Notes under the pieces: model-generated | Database searches by the model: none | What the model was told of the DNA's origin: nothing | Seen by the model: only the letters and a program-made list of their open reading frames with translations | Assembly: GCF_050113635.1 (NCBI RefSeq) | Contig: NZ_JBNJLT010000002.1 | Location: forward strand, 372,001-436,000 | From: Marinimicrobium sp050113635 | GTDB taxonomy: Bacteria; Pseudomonadota; Gammaproteobacteria; Pseudomonadales; Cellvibrionaceae | DNA: 64,000 nucleotides | Reading direction: 5' to 3' | In this document: in pieces, positions 25,135 to 35,200 of the stretch | Numbering within the stretch: the stretch's first letter is position 1 | Layout: each line of letters begins with the position of its first letter | Translations under genes and position numbers: made by a program

Positions 25135-25713
25135 TCAGCCGCGCAAAAAATTGTTCAGCAACTCGTGTCCCTGCTCAGTCAGAATGGATTCGGGGTGAAA
25201 CTGTACCCCCTCCACCGACAGCGTTTTATGCCGCACCCCCATGATCTCGGCGGGCTGACCGGATGCGTCCTGAGTCCAGGCGGTAATTTCCAGGCAATCC
25301 GGCAGGGTGTTACGATCGACCACCAGCGAATGGTAGCGCGTCGCCTGCAGGGGATTATTCAATCCTCGAAATACGCCCCGGTCTTCATGATAAACGGGCG
25401 AGGTTTTACCGTGCATCACGTGCGGTGCGCGGATCACATCGCCACCGAACGCCTGGCCGATGGCCTGGTGGCCCAGGCAGATTCCCAACAGGGGAATTTT
25501 TCCGGAGTAGGTCTTGATCACGTCCAGCGATACGCCCGCTTCATTCGGCGTGCAGGGACCCGGTGAAATCACAATTTTCTCTGGTGCCAGCCGCCCCACC
25601 TCGTCGACGGTGATTTCGTCATTGCGCACCACCTGAACATCCGCGCCCAGCTCCGCCAGGTACTGCACGACGTTGTAGGTAAAAGAATCGTAATTATCGA
25701 TCATCAGTATCAT
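25135..25713 (-). CDS. trpG: Anthranilate synthase glutaminase subunit
   Basis: Supplies ammonia from glutamine to TrpE. The 192-residue class I amidotransferase has MILMIDNYDSFTYN at the N terminus, the nucleophile motif GICLGHQAIGQAFGG, and VEGVQFHPESILTEQG with the catalytic His and Glu. The ATG overlaps the trpE stop in ATGA, so the two subunits are translationally coupled. A GAGGGAG site inside trpE supports this start over longer frames. Confidence 0.97.
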   Translation of the reverse strand: MILMIDNYDSFTYNVVQYLAELGADVQVVRNDEITVDEVGRLAPEKIVISPGPCTPNEAGVSLDVIKTYSGKIPLLGICLGHQAIGQAFGGDVIRAPHVMHGKTSPVYHEDRGVFRGLNNPLQATRYHSLVVDRNTLPDCLEITAWTQDASGQPAEIMGVRHKTLSVEGVQFHPESILTEQGHELLNNFLRG

Positions 25714-27206
25714 GACTGTGCTCCCTCTGACGCAATGCCCCGGTTCACCATGTCCACCGCCCGAAAAATCGCGCGTGCCTTGTTCATGGTTTCCTTCCAC
25801 TCCAGTTCGGGCACCGAGTCCGCCACGATACCGCCGCCGGCCTGAACATACAGCTTGCCATTCTTGATAACCGCCGTGCGGATGGCAATGGCGGTATCCA
25901 TATTGCCATTCCAGCCGATATAGCCGACCGCGCCGCCATAGATACCACGCTTTTCACTTTCCAGCTCGTCGATAATTTCCATCGCCCGGATTTTGGGTGC
26001 CCCCGACAGGGTGCCGGCGGGCAGGGCGGCGCGCAGCACATCCATGGCCTCCAGCCCCGGCTTCAGTTGCCCGGTCACGTTGGAGGTGATGTGCATGACG
26101 TGAGAGTAGCGTTCCACCACCATTTTGTCGGTCAGTTTCACGGTGCCGGTTTGCGATACTCGGCCCACATCGTTGCGCCCCAGATCAATCAACATCAGGT
26201 GCTCGGCAATTTCTTTCGGATCGTTGACCAGATCCTGCTCCATCGCCTGATCTTCCTCCGGTGTGCGCCCCCGACGCCGGGTGCCGGCAATCGGCCGCAC
26301 CGTTACCTGCCCCTCTTCGAGGCGCGCCAGAATTTCAGGGCTGGAACCCACCACCTGATGATCGCCCAAGTCCAGAAAATACATATAGGGCGAGGGGTTC
26401 AGGCTGCGCAGGGCGCGGTACAGATTGAGCGGCTCGGCCTGGTAATCAATCGACAGTCGCTGGGAGGGCACCACCTGCATAATATCGCCCGCCAGGGTGT
26501 ATGCCTTGATCTTCTCCACCGCAGTTTTGTAGCCGTCTTCACCCATGTGGGAGGTAAAGCTCTGCTCCGGCCCTTCAGCGCGGGGCAGTCCCACCTCCGG
26601 CAGCGGCGGCATCGGTGCCCGCAGCTGAGCCTCAAGCTCCGCCAGACGGGCTTGCGCTTTGTCGTAAGCGCCGTCGATGTCGGGGTTGGCGTGAATCACC
26701 AAAATCAATTTACCGGCGAGGTTGTCAAACACCAGCACCTCATCGGACACCATCAGCAAAATATCCGGATTGCCCAGCGCATCCGCTGGCGTGGTCTCTT
26801 TCAGATGGGGTTCGACATAGCGCACGCAATCGTAGCCAAAATAGCCCACCAGGCCACCGGTGAAGCGCGGCAGGCCGGGTAGATCAGGGGCGCGAAAGCG
26901 TTGCTTGTATTCTTCCACGAACGCCAGGGGATCACGACAGTCGAATTGCTCTTCAATCTCACCGTCGCACTCAAGCTGTACACGATCCCCGTAAGCCTTG
27001 AGCACACGACGGGCCGGCAGACCGATCATGGAGTAACGCCCCCATTTTTCCCCACCCTGGACCGATTCAAACAGATAGGAGTAAGGACCGCGGGCCAGCT
27101 TCAAGTAGGATGATAACGGCGTATCCAGGTCGGCCAGCACTTCGTGCATCACCGGAATGCGGTTGTAACCTTCCGCCGCCAATTGGGAAAATTGTTCGGG
27201 AGTCAT
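25710..27206 (-). CDS. trpE: Anthranilate synthase component I
   Basis: Makes anthranilate from chorismate with TrpG. The 498 residues have an N-terminal domain with the feedback-site element LESVQGGEKWGRYS in variant form (LFESVQGGEKWGRYSMIG) and the catalytic chorismate-binding motifs IAGTRRRGRTPEED, LIDLGRNDVGRVS, AALPAGTLSGAPK and GIYGGAVGYIGWNG. The length is typical. The 272-bp gap upstream (27207-27478) carries a 15-bp palindrome but no Trp-rich leader peptide. Confidence 0.97.
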   Translation of the reverse strand: MTPEQFSQLAAEGYNRIPVMHEVLADLDTPLSSYLKLARGPYSYLFESVQGGEKWGRYSMIGLPARRVLKAYGDRVQLECDGEIEEQFDCRDPLAFVEEYKQRFRAPDLPGLPRFTGGLVGYFGYDCVRYVEPHLKETTPADALGNPDILLMVSDEVLVFDNLAGKLILVIHANPDIDGAYDKAQARLAELEAQLRAPMPPLPEVGLPRAEGPEQSFTSHMGEDGYKTAVEKIKAYTLAGDIMQVVPSQRLSIDYQAEPLNLYRALRSLNPSPYMYFLDLGDHQVVGSSPEILARLEEGQVTVRPIAGTRRRGRTPEEDQAMEQDLVNDPKEIAEHLMLIDLGRNDVGRVSQTGTVKLTDKMVVERYSHVMHITSNVTGQLKPGLEAMDVLRAALPAGTLSGAPKIRAMEIIDELESEKRGIYGGAVGYIGWNGNMDTAIAIRTAVIKNGKLYVQAGGGIVADSVPELEWKETMNKARAIFRAVDMVNRGIASEGAQS

Positions 27207-27288
27207 GCTTATACCTTTTGTGATGTCGTTCGCTCACACAGCACGAGGCACAGGCGCAATCAGCCGATGAGCGAGGGTATTGAAAGCA

Positions 27289-27303
27289 GCACGTCAGACG
27301 TGC
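27289..27303. promoter_or_regulatory. 15-bp palindrome upstream of trpE
   Basis: GCACGTC and GACGTGC are exact inverted copies separated by one base. The element lies 83 bp before the trpE start, between rpe and trpE. It might be an operator; no tryptophan-related regulator site is recognised here. Confidence 0.35.
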
Positions 27304-27478
27304 CGAGACAGCGAGGACCCGGCGCAGGCCTGGCCCTGATAGACTTCAGCTACGCCATCGGGCGGACGCAGCGGAGGGAATGTTCAGATATAAGCCTGAC
27401 AGAATCACGTGCTTCTCCAAAACGTTTACGGTCCAGAGTTTACTCAAAACCGACGGCCGGGGCCAGCCCCCGCCGCCT

Positions 27479-28165
27479 TCAATCGGTCATTTTCGCCAGT
27501 TGCGCACGCATTTTCGCAATAACCTCGGCGTAATCGGGCGCGTTAAAAATGGCAGACCCCGCAACAAAGGTATCCGCCCCCGCTTCGGCCACCGAGCTCA
27601 AGGTGTCCAAATTGACACCACCGTCGACCTCGAGCCGTATGTCCTTGCCGCTGCGGTCAATCAACGCACGAGCTTCGCGCAGTTTATCGAGCGTGGCTGG
27701 AATAAACATCTGCCCCCCGAAACCGGGGTTGACCGACATCAGCAGCAACATATCCAACCGGTCCAGCACGTGACGTACCAGCTCGAGGCTCGAAGCGGGG
27801 TTCAGTACCAGCCCGGCTTTGCAGCCGGCATTTTCAATCAGTTGCAGGGAGCGGTCCACGTGCCGCGAGGCTTCGGGATGAAAAGTGATGTATGTGGCAC
27901 CCGCTTCGGCGAAACTCTCAATCAGATCGTCCACCGGTTCCACCATCAAATGAACATCAATGGGCGCCTCGATGCCGTACCGGCGCAACGCTTTGCAGAC
28001 CATGGGCCCGAAGGTCAGGTTGGGCACGTAGTGGTTGTCCATCACATCGAAGTGAATCATATCGCCGCCGGCAGACAGCACCGCCTTAGCCTCTTCACCG
28101 AGCCGGGCGAAGTCGGCAGAGAGAATAGAGGGAGCGATTCGGTAATCCCGCTTCAAGTTTTGCAT
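27479..28165 (-). CDS. rpe: Ribulose-phosphate 3-epimerase
   Basis: Interconverts ribulose-5-phosphate and xylulose-5-phosphate in the pentose phosphate pathway. The 228-residue TIM barrel has IAPSILSADFARLGEE, HFDVMDNHYVPNLTFGP (metal-binding His and Asp), IDVHLMVEPVDDLI, SVNPGFGGQMFIP and LEVDGGVNLDT. A gene order rpe then trpE is common in Pseudomonas-type genomes, although the gph gene that usually stands between them is missing here. Confidence 0.97.
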   Translation of the reverse strand: MQNLKRDYRIAPSILSADFARLGEEAKAVLSAGGDMIHFDVMDNHYVPNLTFGPMVCKALRRYGIEAPIDVHLMVEPVDDLIESFAEAGATYITFHPEASRHVDRSLQLIENAGCKAGLVLNPASSLELVRHVLDRLDMLLLMSVNPGFGGQMFIPATLDKLREARALIDRSGKDIRLEVDGGVNLDTLSSVAEAGADTFVAGSAIFNAPDYAEVIAKMRAQLAKMTD

Positions 28166-28274
28166 AAACGATCCGATGAAGGTTGATAAGATAGGAACGA
28201 TTCACTAAACATAATGGCTCCATTGTAGCGAATAATACCGCCCCAATGGCAGTCGCTGCGGAGATCCACCGTTT

Positions 28275-29423
28275 ATGACCATCGCCACCGCTCTACTGCT
28301 CCGCGCCAAGCCATTGCGCCGCGCCGGAACGAGCCGCCTTAGCGGTCCGGCATTATGGCTGAGCCTCTGGCTGGTGGCAGCCCCCACACAGGCACAGGCG
28401 CCCGATCTCGCCGAAACCGGCAACACCGAATCCACGACTCCCGCGCAGCCGCCTGCTGCTGGTTCGGCAGAAGCCGCCGCCGAAGAAGACGCAGCTCCAC
28501 CGGTGGAACCCGAACGCCCTCAGTACGCCTCCCGCGCCGAGCGCGATCAGCACTTGCTGGCCAACCGTTTTCCGGATGAGACTCGCTGGCTCTCGCTGCC
28601 GGAGGGCGATGTGCTGGCGCTGTACCGTCCGGCGATGGCCTCACCGAAGGGTGTCTTGCTGATGTTTCGCAGCTCGGAGCAACCGCCTCACTGGTCACCG
28701 GAGCTGGGCAATTTGCGACAGGCTCTGCCCCGCCACGGTTGGGCCACCTTCGCCGTAACGCTTCCCTTGCCGACCCCTGAGGCGGTACCTCCCCGGCCCG
28801 AACCTCAACCAGAACCTCAGCCGGAGAACACGGTGGAGAGTACGACGGAGACCGAGATCGACGTACAACCGCTGCCCCTACCGCCCAGGGATGAACGGAT
28901 CGCCGACCGTGTGAACGCCGCGCTGCAATGGCTTGCCCGCAACGGGCAGGGGAATCTTGTAGTGCTGGTTGAACCGCTTGCCGCCGAGGCGGTCATGGCC
29001 ACATTGCAACCACAACTGGCAGACTCGGTTCGCGACGACCCTCCGGATAACGGCGAGAGTCCGCTGTCCGGACCCATCCGGGCCTTGATTGTTGTCAATC
29101 ACCCCAGTGCCCACCACCCTCTGGATAACGACGCTCTCACTGCCCTGTTCTCTATCCCGGAGTTACCCGTCCTGGATGTCTTTGTCGGGCACTCGGATAT
29201 GGCACGCACCCAGGCCCGTCGCCACCGCGACATCGCGAAACGTCAACAACTGAGTCATTACCAGCGGTTTATCATTGGGCGACCTGATGTGCATGACTTG
29301 CAGAGCACGGACAGCACCTGGGTGCGACGCATCCAGGGGTTTATGCAACGGCAGGCCGAGGGCCGGGAGGTGCGGCTGCGTCCGTCGGAAAGGCCGCGCG
29401 ATGCCGAAGGTGATCGGCCATGA
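28275..29423 (+). CDS. DUF3530 family exported protein
   Basis: A 382-residue protein with a likely signal peptide (about 20-41, ending PTQAQA), a low-complexity Pro/Ala/Glu stretch (about 42-80) and a DUF3530-like core. The core has LSLPEGDVLALYRPAMA, GVLLMFRSSEQPPHWSPE, an alpha/beta-hydrolase-like pattern and RIADRVNAALQWLARNGQGN. A second Pro/Glu-rich insert lies near 175-200. The family function is not known. It converges on the aminotransferase gene, leaving 10 bp. Confidence 0.75.
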   Translation: MTIATALLLRAKPLRRAGTSRLSGPALWLSLWLVAAPTQAQAPDLAETGNTESTTPAQPPAAGSAEAAAEEDAAPPVEPERPQYASRAERDQHLLANRFPDETRWLSLPEGDVLALYRPAMASPKGVLLMFRSSEQPPHWSPELGNLRQALPRHGWATFAVTLPLPTPEAVPPRPEPQPEPQPENTVESTTETEIDVQPLPLPPRDERIADRVNAALQWLARNGQGNLVVLVEPLAAEAVMATLQPQLADSVRDDPPDNGESPLSGPIRALIVVNHPSAHHPLDNDALTALFSIPELPVLDVFVGHSDMARTQARRHRDIAKRQQLSHYQRFIIGRPDVHDLQSTDSTWVRRIQGFMQRQAEGREVRLRPSERPRDAEGDRP

Positions 29424-29433
29424 AACACCGTGA

Positions 29434-30630
29434 TTACCCGTTCAGAACACGAGCAACGGCCTCGGCCACATAATCCACTTTATCCTGATTCAGGCCCGCT
29501 ACGTTGATACGGCTGTTATCGGTCATGTAAATGCTGAAGTCCCGCTGCAAACGCCCCACTTCGGTCTCGGACAACCCCAGGAACGAGAACATCCCGCGCT
29601 CGCGGGCAATAAAGCCAAAGTCTCGCTCGGGCACCGCTTTCGCCAGCGCGCCCACCAGCGACTGACGCAATACCTGAATGCGCCCACGCATCTCGGCCAG
29701 TTCCTCACGCCACTGCTCACGCAGCGCTTCCGACTGCCAGATGGTCGCGACCAACGCACTGCCGTGCGCCGGGGGCATTGAATAAAGTCCCCGCGCCACA
29801 CTGAGCAATTGCGACTGAACGGCCTCCGCCTGGGAGCGGCCTTCACCCACCACCAGTAATGCACCGGCACGCTCGCGGTACAGGCCAAAATTTTTGGAAA
29901 AGGAGACCGCCAACACCACTTCAGGCAGCTGCTTGGCCATTAAACGTGGGCCGCAGGCATCCTCCTCCAACCCTTCGCCAAACCCCTGATAAGCCATGTC
30001 GATGAATGGGATAAAGCCTTGCGCCTTCGCCAGATCCGTGACCTGCTGCCACTGGGAGGGCGTCAGATCAGCGCCGCACGGGTTATGGCAGGCCGCGTGC
30101 AGCAGCACAATATCGCCAGCGGGAACGGTTTGCAGCGCCGCCAACATGCGGTCAAAATCCAGCGTATGACGCTCGAAGTCATAGTACGGATATTCTTTCA
30201 ACGACAGTCCCGCATTGCCCAGCAGCGGTCCGTGGTTGGCCCAGGTGGGGTTGCTCACCCACACCTGGGCTCCTGGGCTGGCCCGTTGCACCAGTTCCGC
30301 CGCCAGCCGTAAAGCGCCGCACCCTCCGGGGGTTTGAACCGTTGCCACTCGCCCTGCCGCGAGCGCCGGATGATCAAGCCCCAGCGCCAGCTCGCGAACC
30401 GCCTGGTTGGACCCCGGGTACCCATCCGGTGGCGTATACCCCTTAGAGGTTTCTTCACGAAGAAGCCACTGCTCCGCTTCTCGAACAGCCGCCATCACGG
30501 GTGTCACGCCGGAAGCGTTGCGGTAAACGCCCACCCCCAAATCCACCTTATTCGGATGCGTGTCTCGCTGAAACGCAATACTCAACCCAAGGATGGGGTC
30601 ATTCGGCAGCAGAGATAACGACGCAAACAT
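29434..30630 (-). CDS. Aromatic amino acid / aspartate aminotransferase
   Basis: PLP-dependent class I aminotransferase of the TyrB/AspC/PhhC group (398 residues). Motifs are DPILGLSIAFQRDTHPNKVDLGVGVY, HAACHNPCGADLTPSQW, FIDMAYQGFGEG and the PLP-lysine stretch VLAVSFSKNFGLYRERAGAL. The conserved C-terminal Arg for the carboxylate lies in YMTDNSRINVAGL. It probably makes or degrades Tyr, Phe and Asp. GGAGC precedes the ATG. A TATAAT box and a small inverted repeat lie upstream. Confidence 0.93.
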   Translation of the reverse strand: MFASLSLLPNDPILGLSIAFQRDTHPNKVDLGVGVYRNASGVTPVMAAVREAEQWLLREETSKGYTPPDGYPGSNQAVRELALGLDHPALAAGRVATVQTPGGCGALRLAAELVQRASPGAQVWVSNPTWANHGPLLGNAGLSLKEYPYYDFERHTLDFDRMLAALQTVPAGDIVLLHAACHNPCGADLTPSQWQQVTDLAKAQGFIPFIDMAYQGFGEGLEEDACGPRLMAKQLPEVVLAVSFSKNFGLYRERAGALLVVGEGRSQAEAVQSQLLSVARGLYSMPPAHGSALVATIWQSEALREQWREELAEMRGRIQVLRQSLVGALAKAVPERDFGFIARERGMFSFLGLSETEVGRLQRDFSIYMTDNSRINVAGLNQDKVDYVAEAVARVLNG

Positions 30631-30678
30631 AAAAAGCTCCGGAGCGGTAACAATCGATGGCTGGATTCAATGACCCAT

Positions 30679-30706
30679 ATTATAGAAGCACGGAACAACA
30701 ATGTTC
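30679..30706 (-). promoter_or_regulatory. Candidate promoter and operator of the aminotransferase gene
   Basis: On the minus strand an exact TATAAT box occupies 30684-30679. Immediately upstream, at 30693-30706, GAACA and TGTTC flank four bases, a 14-bp inverted repeat in the promoter spacer. It does not match the TyrR consensus. Confidence 0.4.
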
Positions 30707-30755
30707 TCGAACTTTCATTCTCCCAGACATTCTCATCACAAAAAGTTGCCATCAC

Positions 30756-30780
30756 AAAAAAAAGCGGGCCGAAGCCCGCA
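30756..30780 (-). terminator. Rho-independent terminator of the RND efflux operon
   Basis: On the minus strand a GCGGGC-TTCG-GCCCGC stem-loop is followed at once by eight T bases. It lies 27 bp after the outer-membrane factor gene and is a textbook intrinsic terminator. Confidence 0.93.
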
Positions 30781-30806
30781 AAGAAAAGTCTGTTGCGCGG
30801 TTCACG

Positions 30807-32225
30807 CTATTCAACGGTGCCCAGCACCGTCGGCTGATCGGCCCATTCGCCACCGCCCAACGCGCGGTACAGCGTGACCCGGTTGGCCAGCATTTGCTGG
30901 CGCAGGCTCACCAGCGACTGGCGGGAGCCGAGCAACTCACGGCGAGCATCCAGTACCGCCAGATAATCACTCACGCCCCCCTCATAGCGGACTTCCGCCA
31001 GTTCCAGAGAACGCTCAGTGGCCGCTACCAGCGCACTTTGCGCCTGAATCTGGTCGGCCAGGAAGGTTCGAGCCGCCATCGCATCCGCCACTTCCTGAAA
31101 CGCTCGTTGCACCGTTTGCTCATAATCCGCAATGCGTTGATCGCGGCGCACTTCGGCGACCGTCAAATTGGCACTGTTGCGACCACCGGCGAAAATCGGC
31201 AGGGAAATTTGCGGCGAGAACGACCAGGCGTCATTGCCACTCTCAAACAAACCCGAAAATTCCCGACTGGCCGAACCGACCGTGCCGGTCAGGGAAAGAC
31301 GGGGGAAGAACGCCGCACGGGCCGCCCCGATATTGGCATTGGCCGCCTGCAGCGCATGCTCGGCCTGCCGGATATCCGGCCGGGCCAACAGCACGTCCGA
31401 ATCCAGTCCCGCCGGGACTCCAGCGAGCACCGCCACAGTGGATTCAGTCAGGTCGCGCGACTCGACCACGGGGAGAGCGCCGCCTACCAGAACCGCCAGT
31501 GCATTGCGATCCTCCGACACCAGACGCTGGTAGCGCACACGATTAGCCCGAGCGGTTTCCAGCGCAATTTCGGCCTGCCGTACATCCAGCTCCGAACCCA
31601 GCCCTGCATCTACGCGACGGGTGACCAGATCCACCGAGTCCTGCTGGGCCTCCAGCGTTTCCTCACTAATGGCCAGGTTTTGCTGATCCGCCAGCAGCGT
31701 CAAATACGCATTGGCCACCTCGGACACCAGAGTAATCCACGCACTGCGCCGCGCTTCCTCGGTGCCCAGATACGTTTCCAATGCCGCGGCATTCAGGCTG
31801 CGCAAGCGGCCGAACAGATCGAGTTCGTAGGACGCCAGCCCCAGCCCCGCGCTGTACTGACTGGTCACCACGCTCTCGCCAGTGGTGCTCAGCTCACCCG
31901 GTACTCGCTGTCGAGTGCCGTCGGCATAAACATTCAAAGAGGGCGCCAGGGAAGAACGCTCAATGCGATATTGCGCACGCGCGGCCTCCACATCCAGCAA
32001 AGCCACTCTCAGGTTGCGATTGTTTTGCAAGGCCGCATGCACCAGTGCCTGTAGCTGTTCATCCTCAAACAGGGCTTCCCAGCCAGGCAGACGGACCGGT
32101 TCTACATCGGCGGCCCGCTCACCAATGGCGTCGGGCACCGGCGCCTCAGGGGTCGGGTCGCCCGGGATCATGGTGCAACCGCTCAGGACGAGCGCCACCA
32201 GCGCTGACGAAGTCCAGATTCTCAT
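30807..32225 (-). CDS. RND efflux outer-membrane lipoprotein (OprM/NodT type)
   Basis: TolC-like exit duct of a tripartite pump. The 472 residues have a lipobox LSGC (Cys17), then two outer-membrane efflux repeats (about 60-265 and 270-465). Each repeat carries the coiled-coil and beta motifs of the family (LVHAALQNNRNLRVALLDVE, RPDIRQAEHALQAANANIG, SFSPQISLPIFAGGRN). The ATG overlaps the permease stop by 4 bp (ATGA). It is the last gene of the operon. Confidence 0.93.
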   Translation of the reverse strand: MRIWTSSALVALVLSGCTMIPGDPTPEAPVPDAIGERAADVEPVRLPGWEALFEDEQLQALVHAALQNNRNLRVALLDVEAARAQYRIERSSLAPSLNVYADGTRQRVPGELSTTGESVVTSQYSAGLGLASYELDLFGRLRSLNAAALETYLGTEEARRSAWITLVSEVANAYLTLLADQQNLAISEETLEAQQDSVDLVTRRVDAGLGSELDVRQAEIALETARANRVRYQRLVSEDRNALAVLVGGALPVVESRDLTESTVAVLAGVPAGLDSDVLLARPDIRQAEHALQAANANIGAARAAFFPRLSLTGTVGSASREFSGLFESGNDAWSFSPQISLPIFAGGRNSANLTVAEVRRDQRIADYEQTVQRAFQEVADAMAARTFLADQIQAQSALVAATERSLELAEVRYEGGVSDYLAVLDARRELLGSRQSLVSLRQQMLANRVTLYRALGGGEWADQPTVLGTVE

Positions 32226-35200
32226 GACGGGTTCTCCTGCGGCTTGTTGGGCAACGAATCGCTGTCGCCATCCTCTTCCGGCTTGGTGAGTGGCACGCCG
32301 GACAGCCGGCGCATGACCACATAGAACATGGGGATAAAGAAAATCGCGAGCACGGTGGCCGCTACTACGCCGCCGAACACCCCGGTTCCGATCGCGTTAC
32401 GGGCACCCGAGCCAGCGCCCGAGCTGAGCATCAGTGGCGTTACCCCCAACCCGAAAGCCAGCGACGTCATCAGGATCGGGCGCAACCGCATGCGGGTGGC
32501 ATCCAGCGTGGCGCGCAACAAACTGCGCCCCTCTTTTTCAAGATCGAGCGCGAATTCGGCAATCAAAATAGCGTTCTTCGCGGACAAACCAATCGTGGTC
32601 AACAGCCCCACCTGGAAGAATACGTCGTTGCTCAATCCTCGCAATATGGCGGCGGCCACCGCACCAATCACACCCAGCGGCACCACCAGCATGACCGCAA
32701 ACGGAATGGACCAGCTTTCGTACAAGGCCGCCAGACACAGGAAGACGACAATCAACGACAGCGCATACAACGCCGGCGCCTGGCTGCCCGCCTGACGCTC
32801 CTGGAAGGAAAGCCCGGTCCACTCGAAACCGAAACCGTCCGGCAATTCCTGCGCAAGCGCTTCCATGGCCAGCATGGCCTCACCCGTACTGAACCCCGGT
32901 GAGGGAGAGCCCTGAATATTCATGGAAGACAAACCATTGTAGCGCTGACGCTGCTGCGATCCGTACTCCCACTCACCCGTGGCGAAATTGGAAAACGGCA
33001 CCATCTCGCCGGCTTCATTGCGCACAAACCAGTCATCCACATCCTCCGGCAACATCCGGTAAGGCGCATCCGACTGCACGTACACCCGCTTGATCCGCCC
33101 CCGGTCAATGAAGTCGTTGACGTAGCTCGACCCCCAGGCCACCGCCATCGTGGTATTCACGTCACTCAACGGCAGTCCGAGCGCGCGTGCTTCCTGACGA
33201 TCCACCTGTACGTTGTACTGTGGCGCATCGGGCAAACCGCTGTAGCGAACCTGACTCAGCGCCGGGTTTTGATTGGCCGCCATCAGCAACTGGTCCCGTG
33301 CCGCCACCAGAGCGTCGTGCCCCTGACCGGCGCGATCCTGCAGCTGGAAGTTGAAACCGGCCGACACACCCAGGGCCGGAATGGCCGGGGGGTTCAAGGC
33401 AAAAATAACCGCTTCACGAATCTCCGAGAAACGTCCCATCGCCCGGCCAATAAGCGCCTGCACCCCGTTGCTGTCAAGATCGCGTTCGCTCCAGTCTTTA
33501 AGACGAATAAACGCAAAACCGGCATTTTGACCACGCCCGGAGAAACTGAAGCCGGCCGCCGTGAACATAGAGTCCACCGCATCGGCTTCATCCACCAGGA
33601 AGTGGTGCTCCATTTTGCGCAACACATCCAGCGTCTGATCCATAGTGGCGCCCACAGGCAACTGCACCTGCGCGAGCAGCATGCCCTGGTCTTCCTCCGG
33701 CAAAAACGCAGACGGCAGACGCGTAAAGCTGAACGCCAGTACCGCCACCACTGCCAGGTAAATTAATCCGTAACGGCCACGGCGGCCGATAATTTTTTCC
33801 ACACGACTGCGGTAACTGCCAGACGCTTTGTCAAAGCTGCGGTTAAACCAGCCAAAGAAGCCTCTCTTGGTCTGATGGTCGCCTTTGTGCGGCTTGAGCA
33901 TCGTGGCACACAGTGCCGGAGTCAGGATCAACGCCACCAGCACTGAAAGTCCCATCGCGGACACAATCGTGATGGAGAACTGCCGGTAAATCGCACCGGT
34001 GGAACCCGGGAAAAATGCCATGGGCACGAATACCGCAGAGAGCACCAACGCAATACCGATCAGCGCGCCGGTAATCTGGTCCATGGATTTTCGCGTGGCT
34101 TCCAGCGGACTCAGCCCCTCTTCGGCCATGACCCGCTCGACGTTTTCCACCACCACAATGGCGTCATCCACCAGCAGCCCGATCGCCAACACCATGCCGA
34201 ACATCGTCAGCGTGTTAACCGTAAACCCACAGGCGTAGAGAATCGCAAACGTGCCGAGCAAGACCACGGGAACCGCAATGGTGGGGATGAGCGTTGCCCG
34301 GAAATTCTGCAGGAACAGATACATCACCAGGAACACCAGCCCGATGCCTTCAAACAGCGTCTTAACCACTTCCAGAATCGAAAGCTTCACAAACGGTGTG
34401 GTGTCGTAGGGATATTTGGCAACGAGTCCATCCGGGAAGAACGGCTTCAGCTCTTCGATTTTGGCCCGCACCAGTTTGGCGGTTTCCAGCGCGTTCGCGC
34501 CCGAGGCCAGATTGATCCCCAGGCCACCGGCGGGCTGACCGTTCAGACGCCCTTCAATGGCGTAACTCTCTGCCCCCATTTCAACACGGGCAACATCGCG
34601 CAGCAGAACGCGGGAACCGTCCTGGGACACTTTAAGCAGAATTTTTCCGAACTCTTCCGGGGTTTCCAGCAGCGTCTGCACCACCACTGTGGCATTCATT
34701 TGCTGGCTATCCACTGCGGGCAAGCCGCCGAGCTGACCGCCCACGACCTGATTGTTCTGTACCTGAATCGCCGACGTGACATCGGAGGGCGTCAAACGGT
34801 ATTCATTCAGCTTGTTGGGATCGAGCCAGACACGCATCGCGTACTGGGCGCCAAACAAGTTAACCTGGCCCACCCCCTGAATACGCGAGACCGGGTCGTA
34901 CACGTTGGCGGCCACGTAGTCGGCAATACCCGAGCGGGTCATACGCCCGTCTTCAGAGGTAAACCCGACAATCATCAAAAACGAGTCCGAAGACTTCGTC
35001 ACACTAATGCCCTGCTGCTGCACAATTTGCGGCAGCCGGGAAGTGGCTTGCTGGAGTTTGTTTTGCACCTGTACCTGGGCGATGTCGGGGTCTGTACCCG
35101 CCGCAAACGTCAGGCGGATCTGAGCGTTGCCCGCCGAGTCACTGGTGGAGGACATGTACAGCATGTTGTCGATGCCGGTCATCGATTGCTCGACGATCTG

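Noticed and set aside
27207..27478. trp attenuator with leader peptide
   Set aside because: No short frame with adjacent Trp codons was found on the minus strand, so only the palindrome is reported.
30657..32054. Long open frame on the plus strand opposite the efflux outer-membrane gene
   Set aside because: Shadow of the OprM-type gene; it runs through the operon terminator and has no family features.
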